64,000 nucleotides of DNA, taken from positions 79,691,441-79,755,440 of the forward strand of contig CM036753.1 of the NCBI GenBank assembly GCA_020796225.1, read 5' to 3'. Positions within the stretch are counted from its first letter, which is position 1. Every line of letters starts with the position of its first letter. The notes below the pieces were generated by a model. That model saw only the letters and a program-made list of their open reading frames with translations, was not told the origin of the DNA and ran no database searches. A program made the translations under genes and the position numbers. The DNA is from Arion vulgaris (Eukaryota > Mollusca > Gastropoda > Stylommatophora > Arionidae). Shown piece after piece: positions 35,901 through 40,204 of this stretch.

Positions 35901-37749
35901 TCCTTTGGTATCAACCGATTCTTTCTCTATTTCCAATTTATCTGTATATTTTGCTTGTCCCTTCTAAAATATCTTCAGACTTTTTTTGTTTGCGTCTACG
36001 TGTGCTTCATGAGCATTGAAATTTCTAGTTTTGTATCTATTCAATTCTGTCTTTTTTTGGTTCTTCCTTTTCTTTAATCATGTCTATGGTAACTCATCCA
36101 AAAAGGGAATAAATAATTGTAACATTGTAACCTACCATGCAGGGACTAAGAAAAGCATCATAACTACATTCCATACTCGAATATTTTTTACTGCAATTTA
36201 GGATTAACTTAAAATGTGTAATTAGTTTTAATGTAGTTCAAAGTCTACAATACTTGCATCTTATATTTTATGCATTAAATTGTAACCATTTGTTATCATG
36301 CTCCAGGTTTTCAGAAAACTGCTCTGAAAAATAAATTTACAGATATTCTTAATAAGAATAAAAGCAGCCTGGATCCATACATTCCTTATGCTAATTCAGC
36401 AAGTAAGTCTAGAGATCAGTTATAATATGAGTTAGTGTATGTGTGCATATCAATGCTTTAGTGAAGTCTTGCAAATAATATGTCACAAGTACTTATGGTT
36501 GTTGGACACACCTTGAGAAGAAATGATCAAAGAAATCAAAGCAGGCATTGAAGTGGGATGCAACGGGTTCAAGAAAGAGAGGATGACCTAGGGAGACCCT
36601 GAAACCAACTTTGCTGAGAGAGGCAAGAAATATTGATCTCGGTTCCTTGGAGGAGATTGAGTGAGTTGCCCAGAATAGAGCGGTATAGAGAAATTGCTTG
36701 CATGCCCTATGTAACATATAACGGTATGAAAGGAATTATTATTATTACTTATGGTTGCATGATAGCAAAACCTGTAGAGACAATAAAATCTTTACCAAAG
36801 TCTTCTTTTCAGCTTCTTTAATCAAGTCTTCTTTTGTCGTCACAGTTACCGGATTGTTGCCCAGTGTCATGGTTTTCTCTTTTTGTATTGATTGCACTGC
36901 TCTAGTGGCTTGGGTAAAATTATTTTTGCTTTTTTTACAGGATTATGCTATGCCATCTATCATCTTTTTCATGGTCTTCCTCGTGCCTTCTTTCCTGATG
37001 TTCTGTTGCAGAAGACTGGAAACATTGGCATTTGGTTGCATTCTTATTAAGTGGCTGAACCACTTCCTTCTTTTATTCTCAATATAATTCAAGTAATAAA
37101 TAATCAAATGTTGGATTGTTTTACATAGGCACATAAAAGACTGTTACAGTAACAGTCACCTACAGTTTTAATGTTTATCATTCATAGTAGGGTATTCAGT
37201 TTTACTGTAGTACCCTCAAATAAAATTGTATTCATTATGTGAATTTTTCAGTTAAAAGAATGTCAGGGGTGCTTTCTTATTGTAGAAATGGTTGCGTAAA
37301 TCTACTTAAATTTATGATTACTTTTAGTGCACTAAATCGCCCGAGTGGTTACCGGGCCCAAATTTGGGGTGTAAAGAATAGAACCACTGTTACCTGCCAC
37401 GTATGTCGTGCAGGCGACTAAGGAAGTTTGGCTGAAATCGGATGCATGTGTCCTAAACGTGTAGAAGTCTTATGCGTTTAGGGGCCTACCAAACCAATGT
37501 GCAACGTATACACGTTCTCTTGGCAAAGATCAAACATATCACAAAGAGTGATTAAAATTGGTCGAAGAAGACGAAAGAAGAAGAAGTGCACTAAATTGTA
37601 GTATTACTTTACTGTACTTTAACAACACTGGCAAAAAATATGTCTTTGTATGTAAACAACGTTCTACTCTGTTGTCCTCAGATTATAGCATTGTATCAAC
37701 TTTTTTGCTGATGGTAGTCACTGCTGTACAGCTGCTGAACTATCTCTAA
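8749..37749 (+). CDS. Copper-only SOD-repeat protein (CSRP), secreted and probably GPI-anchored; 5' end missing
   Basis: Fifteen exons with GT-AG junctions and compatible phases encode about 990 residues: join 8749-8974, 13562-13641, 16267-17188, 18697-18892, 20530-20725, 22193-22459, 23602-23725, 25326-25544, 27916-27993, 29465-29587, 30406-30550, 33532-33658, 35022-35134, 36307-36402, 37682-37749. The product is a string of about seven Cu/Zn-SOD-like domains. Domains 3 and 6 keep the copper histidines (HVH or HTH, GHYNP or GHYDP, and the late VIH or VFH), the disulfide cysteines and the active-site Arg. Both lack the extra zinc histidines, as in the copper-only SOD class. The other domains have lost the ligands. 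Many N-glycosylation sequons and a hydrophobic C-terminus (VSTFLLMVVTAVQLL) indicate an extracellular, membrane-anchored protein. Known relatives are the animal copper-only SOD-repeat proteins. The signal-peptide exon was not found upstream. Exon 6 has a stop and a frameshift, so either the gene or the sequence is damaged there. Confidence 0.88.
9030..9420 (+). repeat. Local tandem duplication in CSRP intron 1
   Basis: A block of about 77 bp, from AGTCAGTAATGTTGGTT to GGTGGAAGAGAAGAA, occurs at about 9208-9283 and again at 9318-9396. A second pair (AGTATGAAGTGGTGTGTGTT and a variant) flanks them at 9038 and 9400. A LINE-like ARGRLRKRWNYGIK fragment lies between 9112 and 9160. Confidence 0.75.
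9880..10170 (+). mobile_element. LINE 3' fragment, family L-E
   Basis: The frame reads VIIFRLCTGHYGLRRHIHRL, GISQTVICQCQQTEQTPEHA and, after a frameshift, the end of the ORF. This is the Cys/His tail found after the RNase H region in some LINEs. It ends in an A/G-rich AAGAAGAAG tail. Related pieces are at 15430-15970, 17370-17530 and 31435-31575. Confidence 0.78.
10280..13425. repeat. 37-bp satellite array, about 85 copies, in CSRP intron 1
   Basis: The monomer is TTTCCTAGTAATGAAGGCAG then ATTAGTAATAGTCAATA. Common variants are CCAAGTAAT for CCTAGTAAT, TTAATAATAG for TTAGTAATAG, and GTTAATA for GTCAATA. Between about 11500 and 12070 a three-monomer (111-bp) combination of variants recurs. 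The array decays at its 3' end (13300-13425), where monomers shorten and gain AAGAAA. It contains no ORF and lies wholly between exons 1 and 2. Confidence 0.97.
13562..13641 (+). CDS. CSRP exon 2: SOD-like domain 1, middle
   Basis: An 80-bp exon between CTTCTTGTCAG and GTAAGG. Phases join exon 1 (GG plus G gives Gly) and leave one base for exon 3. It encodes WTASVTFTTSTAVVSFP and NVESLDSLEG, corresponding to the region before the SIIGR-type strand. It follows the 3.1-kb satellite in a 4.6-kb intron. Confidence 0.8.
13680..14940 (+). other. GC-rich island with internal ~270-280-bp degenerate repeats; possible solo LTR
   Basis: This 1.26-kb stretch differs sharply from its surroundings: rich in C, CTG and CCC, with many open but mutually overlapping frames. 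Similar phrases recur at 270-280 bp spacing (ATCGTCCGCATGCG near 13930 and ATCGTCAGAATGCG near 14200; ACTCGGGC near 14032 and 14311). The end CAATAAAAGTCGAAGCATAC with TCTAACA looks like the end of a long terminal repeat. However, no target duplication could be matched. It has no recognisable protein. Confidence 0.5.
15430..15970 (+). mobile_element. LINE fragment with RNase H C-terminal motif, family L-E
   Basis: The first frame reads IVIHWIPSQCSKPGNEIAS and ILAKAGGRLPQTDTSMTYVE, the end of a LINE-type RNase H domain. A shifted frame reads VVIFRQRIGHNRLRYHLF and KYTIGPTDICTCGTSKLTE, then MSVQDKLYGDYID. It ends with GAAGAAGAAG. Two frames are needed, so it is inactive. Confidence 0.82.
16267..17188 (+). 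CDS. CSRP exon 3 (922 bp): end of domain 1, degenerate domain 2, copper-site domain 3
   Basis: The acceptor is AACTTTACATTTCAG and the donor is GTTAGT. The exon ends domain 1 (GYSILLYGSSKAVCASIE, where the last copper His is Tyr) and then holds domain 2. Domain 2 closes with GSFACAVIK and has Lys at the His position. Domain 3 has SGYHVHVWPTP (copper ligands 1 and 2), DLCGGIIVSGHYNPYN (disulfide Cys and bridging His), MYELGDLSSKYG and SIIGRSFVIHHNDSAGS (last His). No His occurs between GHYNP and GDL, so the zinc site is missing. At least eight N-x-S/T sequons are present. The size suggests fusion of several ancestral exons. Confidence 0.93.
17370..17530 (+). mobile_element. LINE 3' end, family L-E
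   Basis: The stretch TTACAAGACAAACTATGGGG encodes TTLQDKLWGTGEDLKHITLF, the same C-terminal motif as the L-E pieces at 15885 and 10085. It is short and truncated upstream. Confidence 0.6.
17570..17800 (+). mobile_element. tRNA-derived SINE, family S2
   Basis: The head GGTGAAGTGGTTGGTAGATG is an A-box remnant, and TAGGTTCAAATTTGAATC covers the B-box. The body matches S2: CCAAAGATCCCTATGATTG, GTGATTTGTGCGGCATCTCA, GCAATGAAGTCAATCCTTCG. It lies in CSRP intron 3. Confidence 0.82.
17830..18240 (-). mobile_element. LINE 3' fragment, family L-A
   Basis: The longest L-A copy. The minus frame gives MNAFENRCLRKIMNIEWDEF, RRWRYVGHTLRRNDQRISKQ and KRGRPKETLKRTLLREAGNI, ending with an (AAT)n tract at 17829-17848. 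It is typical of a LINE ORF2 end plus microsatellite tail. Confidence 0.87.
18385..18645 (-). mobile_element. LINE 3' fragment, family L-B
   Basis: It aligns with 8212-8460: minus frame MHPNSTVYRVFYNRTSGM, then the RW-DGIAESC-type tail in a broken frame. The right part carries a short inverted duplication of the TGGATGCATTC region (about 18609-18640). It ends about 50 bp before CSRP exon 4. Confidence 0.78.
18697..18892 (+). CDS. CSRP exon 4: end of domain 3, start of domain 4
   Basis: The acceptor GACTTTCACAG completes an Arg codon (AG plus A), giving GSRWICANIEP, the SOD C-terminal motif with active-site Arg and second disulfide Cys. Domain 4 begins YPVVAAIAVFEFPVIGQIIF. Where the copper His-x-His should be, it reads KNRWGINTNT, so ligands are lost. 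It ends on a full codon before GTGAGT. Confidence 0.92.
19105..19265 (+). mobile_element. tRNA-like SINE, family S5
   Basis: CTGTACCTTAAGCAGTAGTG (A-box-like) and CTGGTTCAAACTC (B-box-like) are spaced as in a tRNA. GGCAGTTTGGAAGCAAAT and a TTTTGCGAAC tail follow. A second copy is at 26660-26800. Both are in CSRP introns on the plus strand. Confidence 0.7.
19690..19935 (+). mobile_element. LINE 3' fragment, family L-D
   Basis: It reads LKLFGHLIRLPTNSAPQ, then in another frame RRWTTEVTEAVKDTMYKVYT, ending in AAAGAAGAAGAA. A diverged second copy lies at 40640-40885. It is the usual LINE ORF2 C-terminus. Confidence 0.78.
20260..20520. other. Intronic stretch without recognised features
   Basis: AT-rich intron sequence before CSRP exon 5. 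No ORF, tRNA-like box or known repeat of this window was recognised. Confidence 0.6.
20530..20725 (+). CDS. CSRP exon 5: domain 4, zinc-loop region
   Basis: The acceptor is ATTCAAAG and the donor GTACAC, phase 0 to phase 1. It encodes SRCLSTGAVYNPHN, where the GHYNP histidine is replaced, then SPLGCKLGDMSGKLGIL, matching the GDL strand. The disulfide Cys is kept while the metal residues are not. The acceptor lacks a strong pyrimidine tract near the AG, so the exact start is slightly uncertain. Confidence 0.85.
20730..21610. other. AT-rich intron, nothing recognised
   Basis: Sequence between CSRP exon 5 and the repeat at 21615 shows only short simple repeats (ATA/TAA runs near 21270) and no coding or tRNA-like signal. 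Confidence 0.6.
21615..21765 (+). mobile_element. SINE-like repeat, family S1d, partial
   Basis: CGCCTGTGTGGTGCCGGGGT, CAAAGAATAGTATCACTGCG and GACTGATGTCGGACCTAGAG match the complete copy at 33180-33440. The 3' half is missing. Confidence 0.7.
21900..22070 (-). mobile_element. SINE-like repeat, family S1, partial
   Basis: The minus strand carries the S1 3' half (AATCACTCTTTGTGATATG on the plus strand, TTTGCCAAGAACGTGTATAC, AGGACATGTGCATCCGATTT). The head is absent. It lies about 120 bp before CSRP exon 6. Confidence 0.75.
22193..22459 (+). CDS. CSRP exon 6: end of domain 4, start of domain 5, with stop and frameshift
   Basis: From TTATTTGGCAG the frame reads TDTNLPLFGPYSVIGRSVVI and FNEMGTSILAS, then meets TGA near 22310. 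After about 15 bp the homologous frame resumes shifted, as DVTDPLLTASFSMGGVSG, and runs to the GTATAA donor. Exon length (267) is one base short of the phase needed. Domain 4 would end here with an ACxxI-type motif, now scrambled. This may be a sequencing error, an inactive allele or a real lesion. The last copper His position is Phe (VVIFNE). Confidence 0.85.
22868..23230 (-). mobile_element. SINE-like repeat, long form S1b, with CT microsatellite tail
   Basis: The minus-strand head is GCCCGAGTGGTTACAGAGGC (plus 23195-23216). It continues through the shared AGAATAGAACCACTG core and a second module (CACATCGCCAAAGG, GAGCTCCAAATGGTGCTGAA) to (CT)n at 22868-22900. It matches the plus-strand copies at 28980-29325 and 41620-41995. 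Confidence 0.8.
23602..23725 (+). CDS. CSRP exon 7: domain 5, middle
   Basis: The acceptor TTCAATTGCCAG supplies G to finish an Arg codon. The exon reads LFVYDLPPASGNTICSDLGN and VFNPLNITQNAS before GTAAGT. The copper positions are LFVYD and GNVFNP, without histidines. The disulfide Cys of ICSDLG remains. Two N-glycosylation sequons are present. Confidence 0.88.
24395..24655 (-). mobile_element. SINE-like repeat, family S1, full copy
   Basis: Read on the minus strand, it begins CGCCCGAGTGGTTACCGGGG, then AGAATAGAACCACTGTTACC, GGCGACTAAGGAGGTTTGGC and CACAAAGAGTGATTAAAATT, ending in (GAA)n. The head is similar to a Ser/Leu-type tRNA A-box region. Confidence 0.85.
25326..25544 (+). CDS. CSRP exon 8: end of domain 5, start of domain 6
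   Basis: A 219-bp, phase 0 exon. Domain 5 ends VGDLSSNGIQ, YNLPLTGLTSINKRSLVVVD and KVVSCARIDT; the last copper His is Val. Domain 6 begins MEAVSTFTGDVNGTVHL, a typical SOD beta-hairpin. The acceptor is ATTAAACAG and the donor is GTACGT. Confidence 0.9.
25630..25895 (-). mobile_element. SINE-like repeat, family S1d
   Basis: The minus strand begins CGCCCATGTGGTACGGGGCC and ends with a (GAA)n tail at 25636-25648. It has the same layout as 33180-33440: CAAAGAATAGTACCACTGC, CGACTGATGTAGGCCCTAGG and CAATCGCTCTTAGGCTCAGA. Confidence 0.82.
25980..26075 (+). mobile_element. SINE body fragment, family S6
   Basis: GTGATAAGGAAATCAAACC, CATGCAAAAATCAGTCAGAG and GATTATGCCTGAATTCACAG match 6293-6385, so the fragment is truncated on both sides. 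Confidence 0.6.
26660..26805 (+). mobile_element. tRNA-like SINE, family S5
   Basis: CTGTAGCTTAAGCAGTAGTG (A-box-like), CTGTTTCAAACCC (B-box-like) and GGGCAAGTTTGGAAGCAAAT match the copy at 19105-19265, in the same strand and order. Confidence 0.7.
27046..27333 (+). ncRNA. U2 snRNA-like sequence (variant, pseudogene or U2-derived SINE)
   Basis: The first ~60 nt, ATCGCTTCTCAGTCTTTTGG, CTAAGATCAAAGTGTAGTAT and TGATATCTGTCACG, match the 5' domain of U2 snRNA, including the branch-point-pairing GTAGTA. A hairpin follows (GTGGCCCA with TGGGTTCAC), comparable to U2 stem II. The Sm site expected next is not evident. About 150 nt of unrelated sequence follows, and then CCACCTGGTATGGCACATCC resembles the U2 3' stem-loop. 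Total length is near 288 nt against about 190 for U2. No proximal promoter element was identified. It is either a pseudogene with an insertion or a U2-headed repeat. Confidence 0.6.
27916..27993 (+). CDS. CSRP exon 9: domain 6, before the copper site
   Basis: A 78-bp exon from ATGCATTACTCAG to GTATTT, phase 0 at both ends. It encodes YQTVYEDGAMSDTSILVDLT and NQDGHK, aligning with the strand before the SOD His-x-His. A nearby alternative acceptor at 27509 leads to an early stop and was not chosen. Confidence 0.85.
28200..28705 (+). mobile_element. LINE fragment, family L-C
   Basis: A long open frame encodes LRKRVLQCYIEPILMYGSES, WTLNKQSIRSLEATEMWFYR, then RQSRFFGHIMRREGLEHLVT and MIAYAGRHGT, the C-terminal third of a LINE ORF2. 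It stays open for over 150 codons, so it is fairly young. It ends at a GATTGATTGAT tail. A second copy is at 39700-39975. Confidence 0.88.
28980..29330 (+). mobile_element. SINE-like repeat, long form S1b
   Basis: The head GATCGCCGAGTGGTTACCGG is close to a Ser-tRNA 5' half. The S1 core and the second module (CATCGCCGAAGGATAAGCAC, GAGCTCCAAATGGTGCTGAA, TTCCACGTGAATGGAATTTA) follow, ending in GAGATAGAGAGAG. It lies between CSRP exons 9 and 10. Confidence 0.85.
29465..29587 (+). CDS. CSRP exon 10: domain 6 copper ligands
   Basis: A 123-bp phase 0 exon encoding SLRHNWHTHIDSI (copper ligands His-x-His) and LTCSSAKGHYDPFMAMNNK (disulfide Cys and GHYDP His). This is the second of the two domains with a complete copper site. 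It runs from TTGTTTCAG to GTACTA. Confidence 0.92.
29740..30005 (-). mobile_element. tRNA-derived SINE, family S7
   Basis: The minus-strand head reads GGTACTGTAGTTAGGGCACT (A-box) and TTGGTTCAATCCCCAG (B-box). The body has CTGACTCTCAGGTTGACC and ACATCACCCATCGTGTGCCA. Related copies are at 48015-48260 (minus), 60137-60368 (plus) and a fragment at 31808-31925. Confidence 0.8.
30040..30195 (-). mobile_element. SINE body fragment, family S6
   Basis: GATTCAGGCACGGTCATGAC, CAAATAGGACACCTC and TTCCAACTTCAGAGATAGCT match the minus-strand S6 pieces at 34230-34390 and 51060-51215. Confidence 0.6.
30406..30550 (+). CDS. CSRP exon 11: domain 6, loop and GD strand
   Basis: The acceptor is CCTTTTTTTATAG and the donor is GTAAGA. 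It encodes TNYASECSPGNPLRCEMGDQ and ends DVDLALAGTFS, leading into ILGRS in the next exon. The Asp of MGDQ matches the conserved SOD Asp, but no zinc histidines are present between GHYDP and GDQ. It ends in phase 1. Confidence 0.9.
31435..31575 (-). mobile_element. LINE 3' end, family L-E
   Basis: Its reverse complement (AAAACTAAGCTTTGGGGAAA then CCTGACATACTTGAAGC) matches 10075-10160, including CATGACCAGAGATTGC and a GAAGAAG tail. It marks a second insertion of the same LINE in the CSRP introns. Confidence 0.7.
31808..31930 (-). mobile_element. SINE fragment, family S7
   Basis: GTAAAGGAACCTGTTTTAAT and TTGATGGGTGGTGTAGTCAA match the 3' part of the S7 copy at 48018-48125. The tRNA-like head is missing. 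Confidence 0.6.
32126..32484 (+). pseudogene. GIY-YIG endonuclease domain of Penelope-like element (fragment)
   Basis: About 119 residues from SFPLGTFLIDDGFTCESRN to the stop after LNVLHSYAS. It contains the Tyr of GIY, YIG, the Arg in RLSDRF, the Glu in ALENR, and paired Cys and His residues that could bind zinc. The same sequence occurs twice in the composite at 53000-55261, once per strand. No promoter or start is present, so it is an untranslated fragment. Confidence 0.9.
32126..32856 (+). mobile_element. Penelope-like retroelement, 5'-truncated, with GIY-YIG endonuclease
   Basis: A perfect 12-bp target duplication TAGTGAAATCTA (32114-32125 and 32857-32868) defines the insertion. An uninterrupted frame to 32484 encodes the C-terminal endonuclease. 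It has SRNLIYAIICKRC and NKAYIGETGKRLSDRF (GIY-YIG core with a Cys-x2-Cys insert and the Arg), FALENRLIS (catalytic Glu region) and GLNVL. A 3' UTR with AAAGGCCTTGTTGG and a (TA)n end follows. GIY-YIG fused behind RT is the hallmark of endonuclease-bearing Penelope-like elements. The RT part is absent here. Location: CSRP intron 11. Confidence 0.95.
33041..33170. mobile_element. TTAA-type (piggyBac-like) MITE, 130 bp
   Basis: TTAA (33037-33040) precedes CCCCTTTGCCCTTC, and the other end GAGCAAAAGGG is followed by TTAA (33171-33174). Short inverted ends starting CCC with a TTAA target duplication fit the piggyBac superfamily. It has no coding capacity. Confidence 0.85.
33180..33445 (+). mobile_element. 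SINE-like repeat, family S1d, full copy
   Basis: The head CTCGTGTGGTGCCGGGGCCC is followed by CAAAGAATAGTACCACTGTG, GACTGATGTAGGACCTAGGG, CAACGTACAATCGCTCTTAA and GGTCGATATGGAGCGTTCGA, with a GAAGAAGAAG tail. It is directly adjacent to the MITE at 33041-33170 and about 90 bp before CSRP exon 12. Confidence 0.85.
33532..33658 (+). CDS. CSRP exon 12: domain 6 C-terminal motif
   Basis: The acceptor is GCAAATTTCAG. The exon reads ILGRSIVFHIQDKGDPRLAC and ADIIPVT, holding the last copper His, the active-site Arg and the second disulfide Cys. This is the most canonical SOD C-terminus in the gene. The rest, VTETVEIKSATIIN, starts the last, non-canonical segment. The donor is GTAATT. Confidence 0.93.
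34230..34390 (-). mobile_element. SINE body fragment, family S6
   Basis: TTGTTCGTCCGTTATGAATT, CATGGCACCTAATATGGCAT and CTCTGACTTCAGAGGTACTT match 51060-51215 and the S6 body of the SINE at 59035-59375. Confidence 0.65.
34855..34995 (+). mobile_element. tRNA-derived SINE body, family S2, 5'-truncated
   Basis: ATCCCTAGGATTGTTGCTGG, CTCTCGGCAGGTGGCGCACC and GAGGGACGGAGCCATATGAA match the body of 40205-40460. The tRNA head is missing. It ends about 25 bp before CSRP exon 13. Confidence 0.8.
35022..35134 (+). CDS. CSRP exon 13: membrane-proximal segment
   Basis: The acceptor is TTTTTTGTGTAG and the donor is GTAAGA. It encodes RQDVAIVYAKAIMTDPSNVV and VELISELNGITKLQVHFLG. The pattern suggests the first strands of a seventh, partial SOD-like unit without a metal site. 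Phases match both neighbours. Confidence 0.82.
35140..36300. other. CSRP intron 13, AT-rich, no recognised element
   Basis: No tRNA-like box, LINE frame or repeat shared with the rest of the window was recognised. Short ORFs here are Tyr/Phe/Cys-rich and look like AT-rich noise. Confidence 0.55.
36307..36402 (+). CDS. CSRP exon 14: hydrophilic stem
   Basis: A 96-bp exon between ATGCTCCAG and GTAAGT encoding a Lys/Asn-rich stretch, KNKFTDILNKNKSSLDPYIP and YANSA. It lies just before the C-terminal hydrophobic tail and could form the spacer and omega-site region of a GPI signal. Confidence 0.8.
36495..36750 (+). mobile_element. LINE 3' fragment, family L-A
   Basis: CACCTTGAGAAGAAATGATC, GGTTCAAGAAAGAGAGGATG and TGGAGGAGATTGAGTGAGTT match the reverse complement of 17830-18240. 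It ends in an ATTATTATTA tail at 36738-36750. Frame: RLSELPRIERYREIACMPYV. Confidence 0.82.
36830..37100 (-). mobile_element. LINE 3' fragment, family L-B
   Basis: The minus frame reads KWFSHLIRMQPNANVSSLLQ and TRKTMKKMIDGIA, as in the 8212 and 18385 copies. All three L-B copies share the strand. Confidence 0.78.
37335..37595 (+). mobile_element. SINE-like repeat, family S1, full copy
   Basis: It begins CGCCCGAGTGGTTACCGGGC and ends AAAGAAGAAGAAG, with AGAATAGAACCACTGTTACC, TGGCTGAAATCGGATGCATG and CACAAAGAGTGATTAAAATT between. It lies 90 bp before the CSRP terminal exon. Confidence 0.87.
37682..37749 (+). CDS. CSRP terminal exon: GPI-anchor-like hydrophobic tail and stop
   Basis: The acceptor CTGTTGTCCTCAG joins in phase to exon 14 (A plus AT gives Asn). 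It encodes NYSIVSTFLLMVVTAVQLLN, then YL and TAA (37747-37749). A hydrophobic run ending the protein with no cytoplasmic residues, preceded by small residues (NSA-N), is the layout of a GPI-attachment signal. A polyadenylation hexamer AATAAA lies at 37855-37860. Confidence 0.82.
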
Positions 37750-37854
37750 GGAGAACCACCCTCAGCTGCTCAAGATGTTGATACAGACATAGTACTTACT
37801 ATTATCGATGGCTAGATCAACAGTTTAGATAATTTTATAAAGAAACAAAAACGA

Positions 37855-37860
37855 AATAAA
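37855..37860 (+). promoter_or_regulatory. Candidate polyadenylation signal for the CSRP gene
   Basis: AATAAA lies about 105 bp downstream of the CSRP stop codon. This is an acceptable 3' UTR length; no transcript evidence is available. Confidence 0.45.
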
Positions 37861-38137
37861 TTTTCTGGTTTGCAAATGCTAAAAAAGGTGTATTAGTGTC
37901 TTATAGAATCAGAAGTAAAGAAGAAAGCCAGACCAACAGTTTGGGTAGATGTATAAAGAAACATAAGATAAACTTAATCAATTTACTGGTTTGCAAATGC
38001 TAAAAGAGGTGTACTAGTGACTTATGGAATCAAAAGTAAAGAAGAATATAATTAACAGTACAGATGATGAAGTTGAGAATTAAGAGTCGCTGAACGTCTT
38101 TCTGCTGGTGGGTGCATTTTGTCTCTGAGATCACTTA

Positions 38138-38280
38138 GGATTCTTACCGGAGCTATGAAATTTGAGCTTTCTGCAATAATCTTGGCAGGAGACAAACATT
38201 TCTATGAAGAGTGACTGAGCCATATGGAGGAACCAGGTGCAATGAAGTCAATTCTTCGTCTTTAGTTTCCTTTTGTTCCA
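38138..38280 (+). mobile_element. SINE body fragment, family S2
   Basis: TAGGATTCTTACCGGAGCTA, AATCTTGGCAGGAGACAAAC and GTGCAATGAAGTCAATTCTT match the S2 body. The head is lost. Confidence 0.65.
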
Positions 38281-38730
38281 TAAAATGACAACGGAGAAGC
38301 CAGAACAATATACATATGAGTACGGTGAAGTGATTGAGGAGCACATACAGGTTGTTTTTAACGTGACAATAAGGTTCAATCCCTTTTGCAAAATATATTA
38401 TGGTTATGTAATATTGATAATATAAAATAAAACATTATATAAAATTGTAATTAAATATATGGACAATTTTGATTTTTGTATTTTCCGATCCAGCAGTCAT
38501 CTGAGCATATGTCCTTCGACTGATGGTGTCGATGGACAATTTTGATAGTATCCTATTTAGAAATATTCCAGTCTTTTTTCCATTTCTATTCTTTCCTTGT
38601 TGCATAATCAAGAATGTTTGCAGTGAAATCATCTCGCATTGACAAAGAGTAATATGTGTACACACTTTTTAACACATGTTGTCTGAATACATAAACATAA
38701 TATGTATGTTACCAAGTTATATATGTGAAT

Positions 38731-38972
38731 AGGCTAAGTTGTTAAGCCTTTGCCTTGAGTTCTGAAGGTCATGGCTTTGAATCCGGATCGCACTGTTCTG
38801 TTCACCAGTGCTTTTTTCCAGAGACCCTAGGATTGTTGCCAGAGCTGCTGAGTTCGTTTTGTGCAATACTCTCAGCAGGTGGCATGATCCTTCCGTGTAG
38901 AGGGACCAGGCTAAATGGGGTAAAAATCTGGTGCAATGAAGTAAATCCTTCGGCTTTAGACCCTTTTAAATA
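38731..38972 (+). mobile_element. tRNA-derived SINE, family S2
   Basis: GGCTAAGTTGTTAAGCC (A-box region) and GGCTTTGAATCCGG (decayed B-box) are followed by the full body: CAGAGACCCTAGGATTGTTG, ACTCTCAGCAGGTGGCATGA and GGTGCAATGAAGTAAATCCT. It is near full length, about 240 bp. Confidence 0.87.
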
Positions 38973-38979
38973 TGTGAAT

Positions 38980-39190
38980 CATGAACCCGAATACACCAGT
39001 TGCAGAGCGTACAACCTGAAAATGGAATCATCAAGAGGAAGGGCAGACCAAGAAAAGATGGGTTGATGGAGTTACAGACATCTTAAAACTCCACAATACC
39101 ACACCATATCAAGCGACCGAGCATGCATTATCTCGGAAACCGATCATCAGTTAAACCTGCTGTGCCTAGTGGCAAAAAAGCAGAGAAGGA
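38980..39190 (+). mobile_element. LINE 3' fragment
   Basis: In shifted frames, KKRWVDGVTDILKLHNTTPY and QATEHALSRKPI resemble the C-terminal end of a LINE ORF2, with an AAAGCAGAGAAGGACAAAAT tail region. It immediately follows the SINE at 38731. The clade is unclear. Confidence 0.55.
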
Positions 39191-39699
39191 CAAAATAAAG
39201 AAGAAAGATGGACCATTACACAAACATTACAGAAGAAATATAACATCTATTCAGACAAATTGTTACAGGAAAGAAAATTCTTAGAACACCTTGGCCAAAG
39301 AAGAGGAAAAATACAAACATCCAACACGAACTGAACATCAAATAACATTGACTCAAAGACAATATCATGCAGTAAAAATTATTATTTTGGTCACATTAAA
39401 TGTCACAGTGGTTTAGCAAGAGCAATAATGAAGGGTATGAAGATGTGACAGAGGACAAAGGTATTAACCAGACAATAAAGAAAATTTGAACATAACGGTG
39501 GAAGAGATTGGAGAACTCAGAGTCTTTTAGGCATGTTATGATGAGAGCAATGTTCTGCGAACGAGATATCACATAATGAGTATATTTGTACACCAACATC
39601 TGATTTCAAAATTATATCAATATATTAGTGTGTCTTTAAATAGTAACTTATAATGGTTAATATGCTATATTATTATTATTTGTATGTGTTCATATTTCC

Positions 39700-39975
39700 T
39701 TATTCTTTACAATGCCTCAAATACTATACCAATATAAGAAAGAGGCAGTCATCATTTTTCGGACATATGATGAGGAGGGAAGGTTTAGAACATATTGTAA
39801 CAACTGGTAAAATCAAGGGTAGAGGAAGACAGAGAGAAAATTTTGGATAGCCTGACTTCATGGCACAGTAGAGTGTCATATTTGAATTGATAGCAAACAC
39901 CACAGATAGAGATTTGTGGAGTTCCATGATTGCCTATGCCAGCCGGCAAAGCACCTGATGATGATGATGCCTCAG
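39700..39975 (+). mobile_element. LINE 3' fragment, family L-C
   Basis: IRKRQSSFFGHMMRREGLEH, VTTGKIKGRGRQRENFG and, shifted, SSMIAYASRQST match the L-C copy at 28200-28705. It ends in a TGATGATGATG tail. Confidence 0.82.
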
Positions 39976-40204
39976 TTAGTTGAATAAAGACTTAGTTGTT
40001 ACATTCTTAGAAGTAGACTGGGAGTAAACAAATAGAAAGTGTGAACATATTATTCTAATAATCATGTAATAACTGTTGATTCATCATCTGAGAGGTTTAT
40101 ATTATTCTGTGATGGTATGTAGTACCTATTCTTTGATGTACACATTTGCACCAATATTAAATAATGCAAATCCAGACAAAGACTAGTGGGTGATAATGAG
40201 TAAC

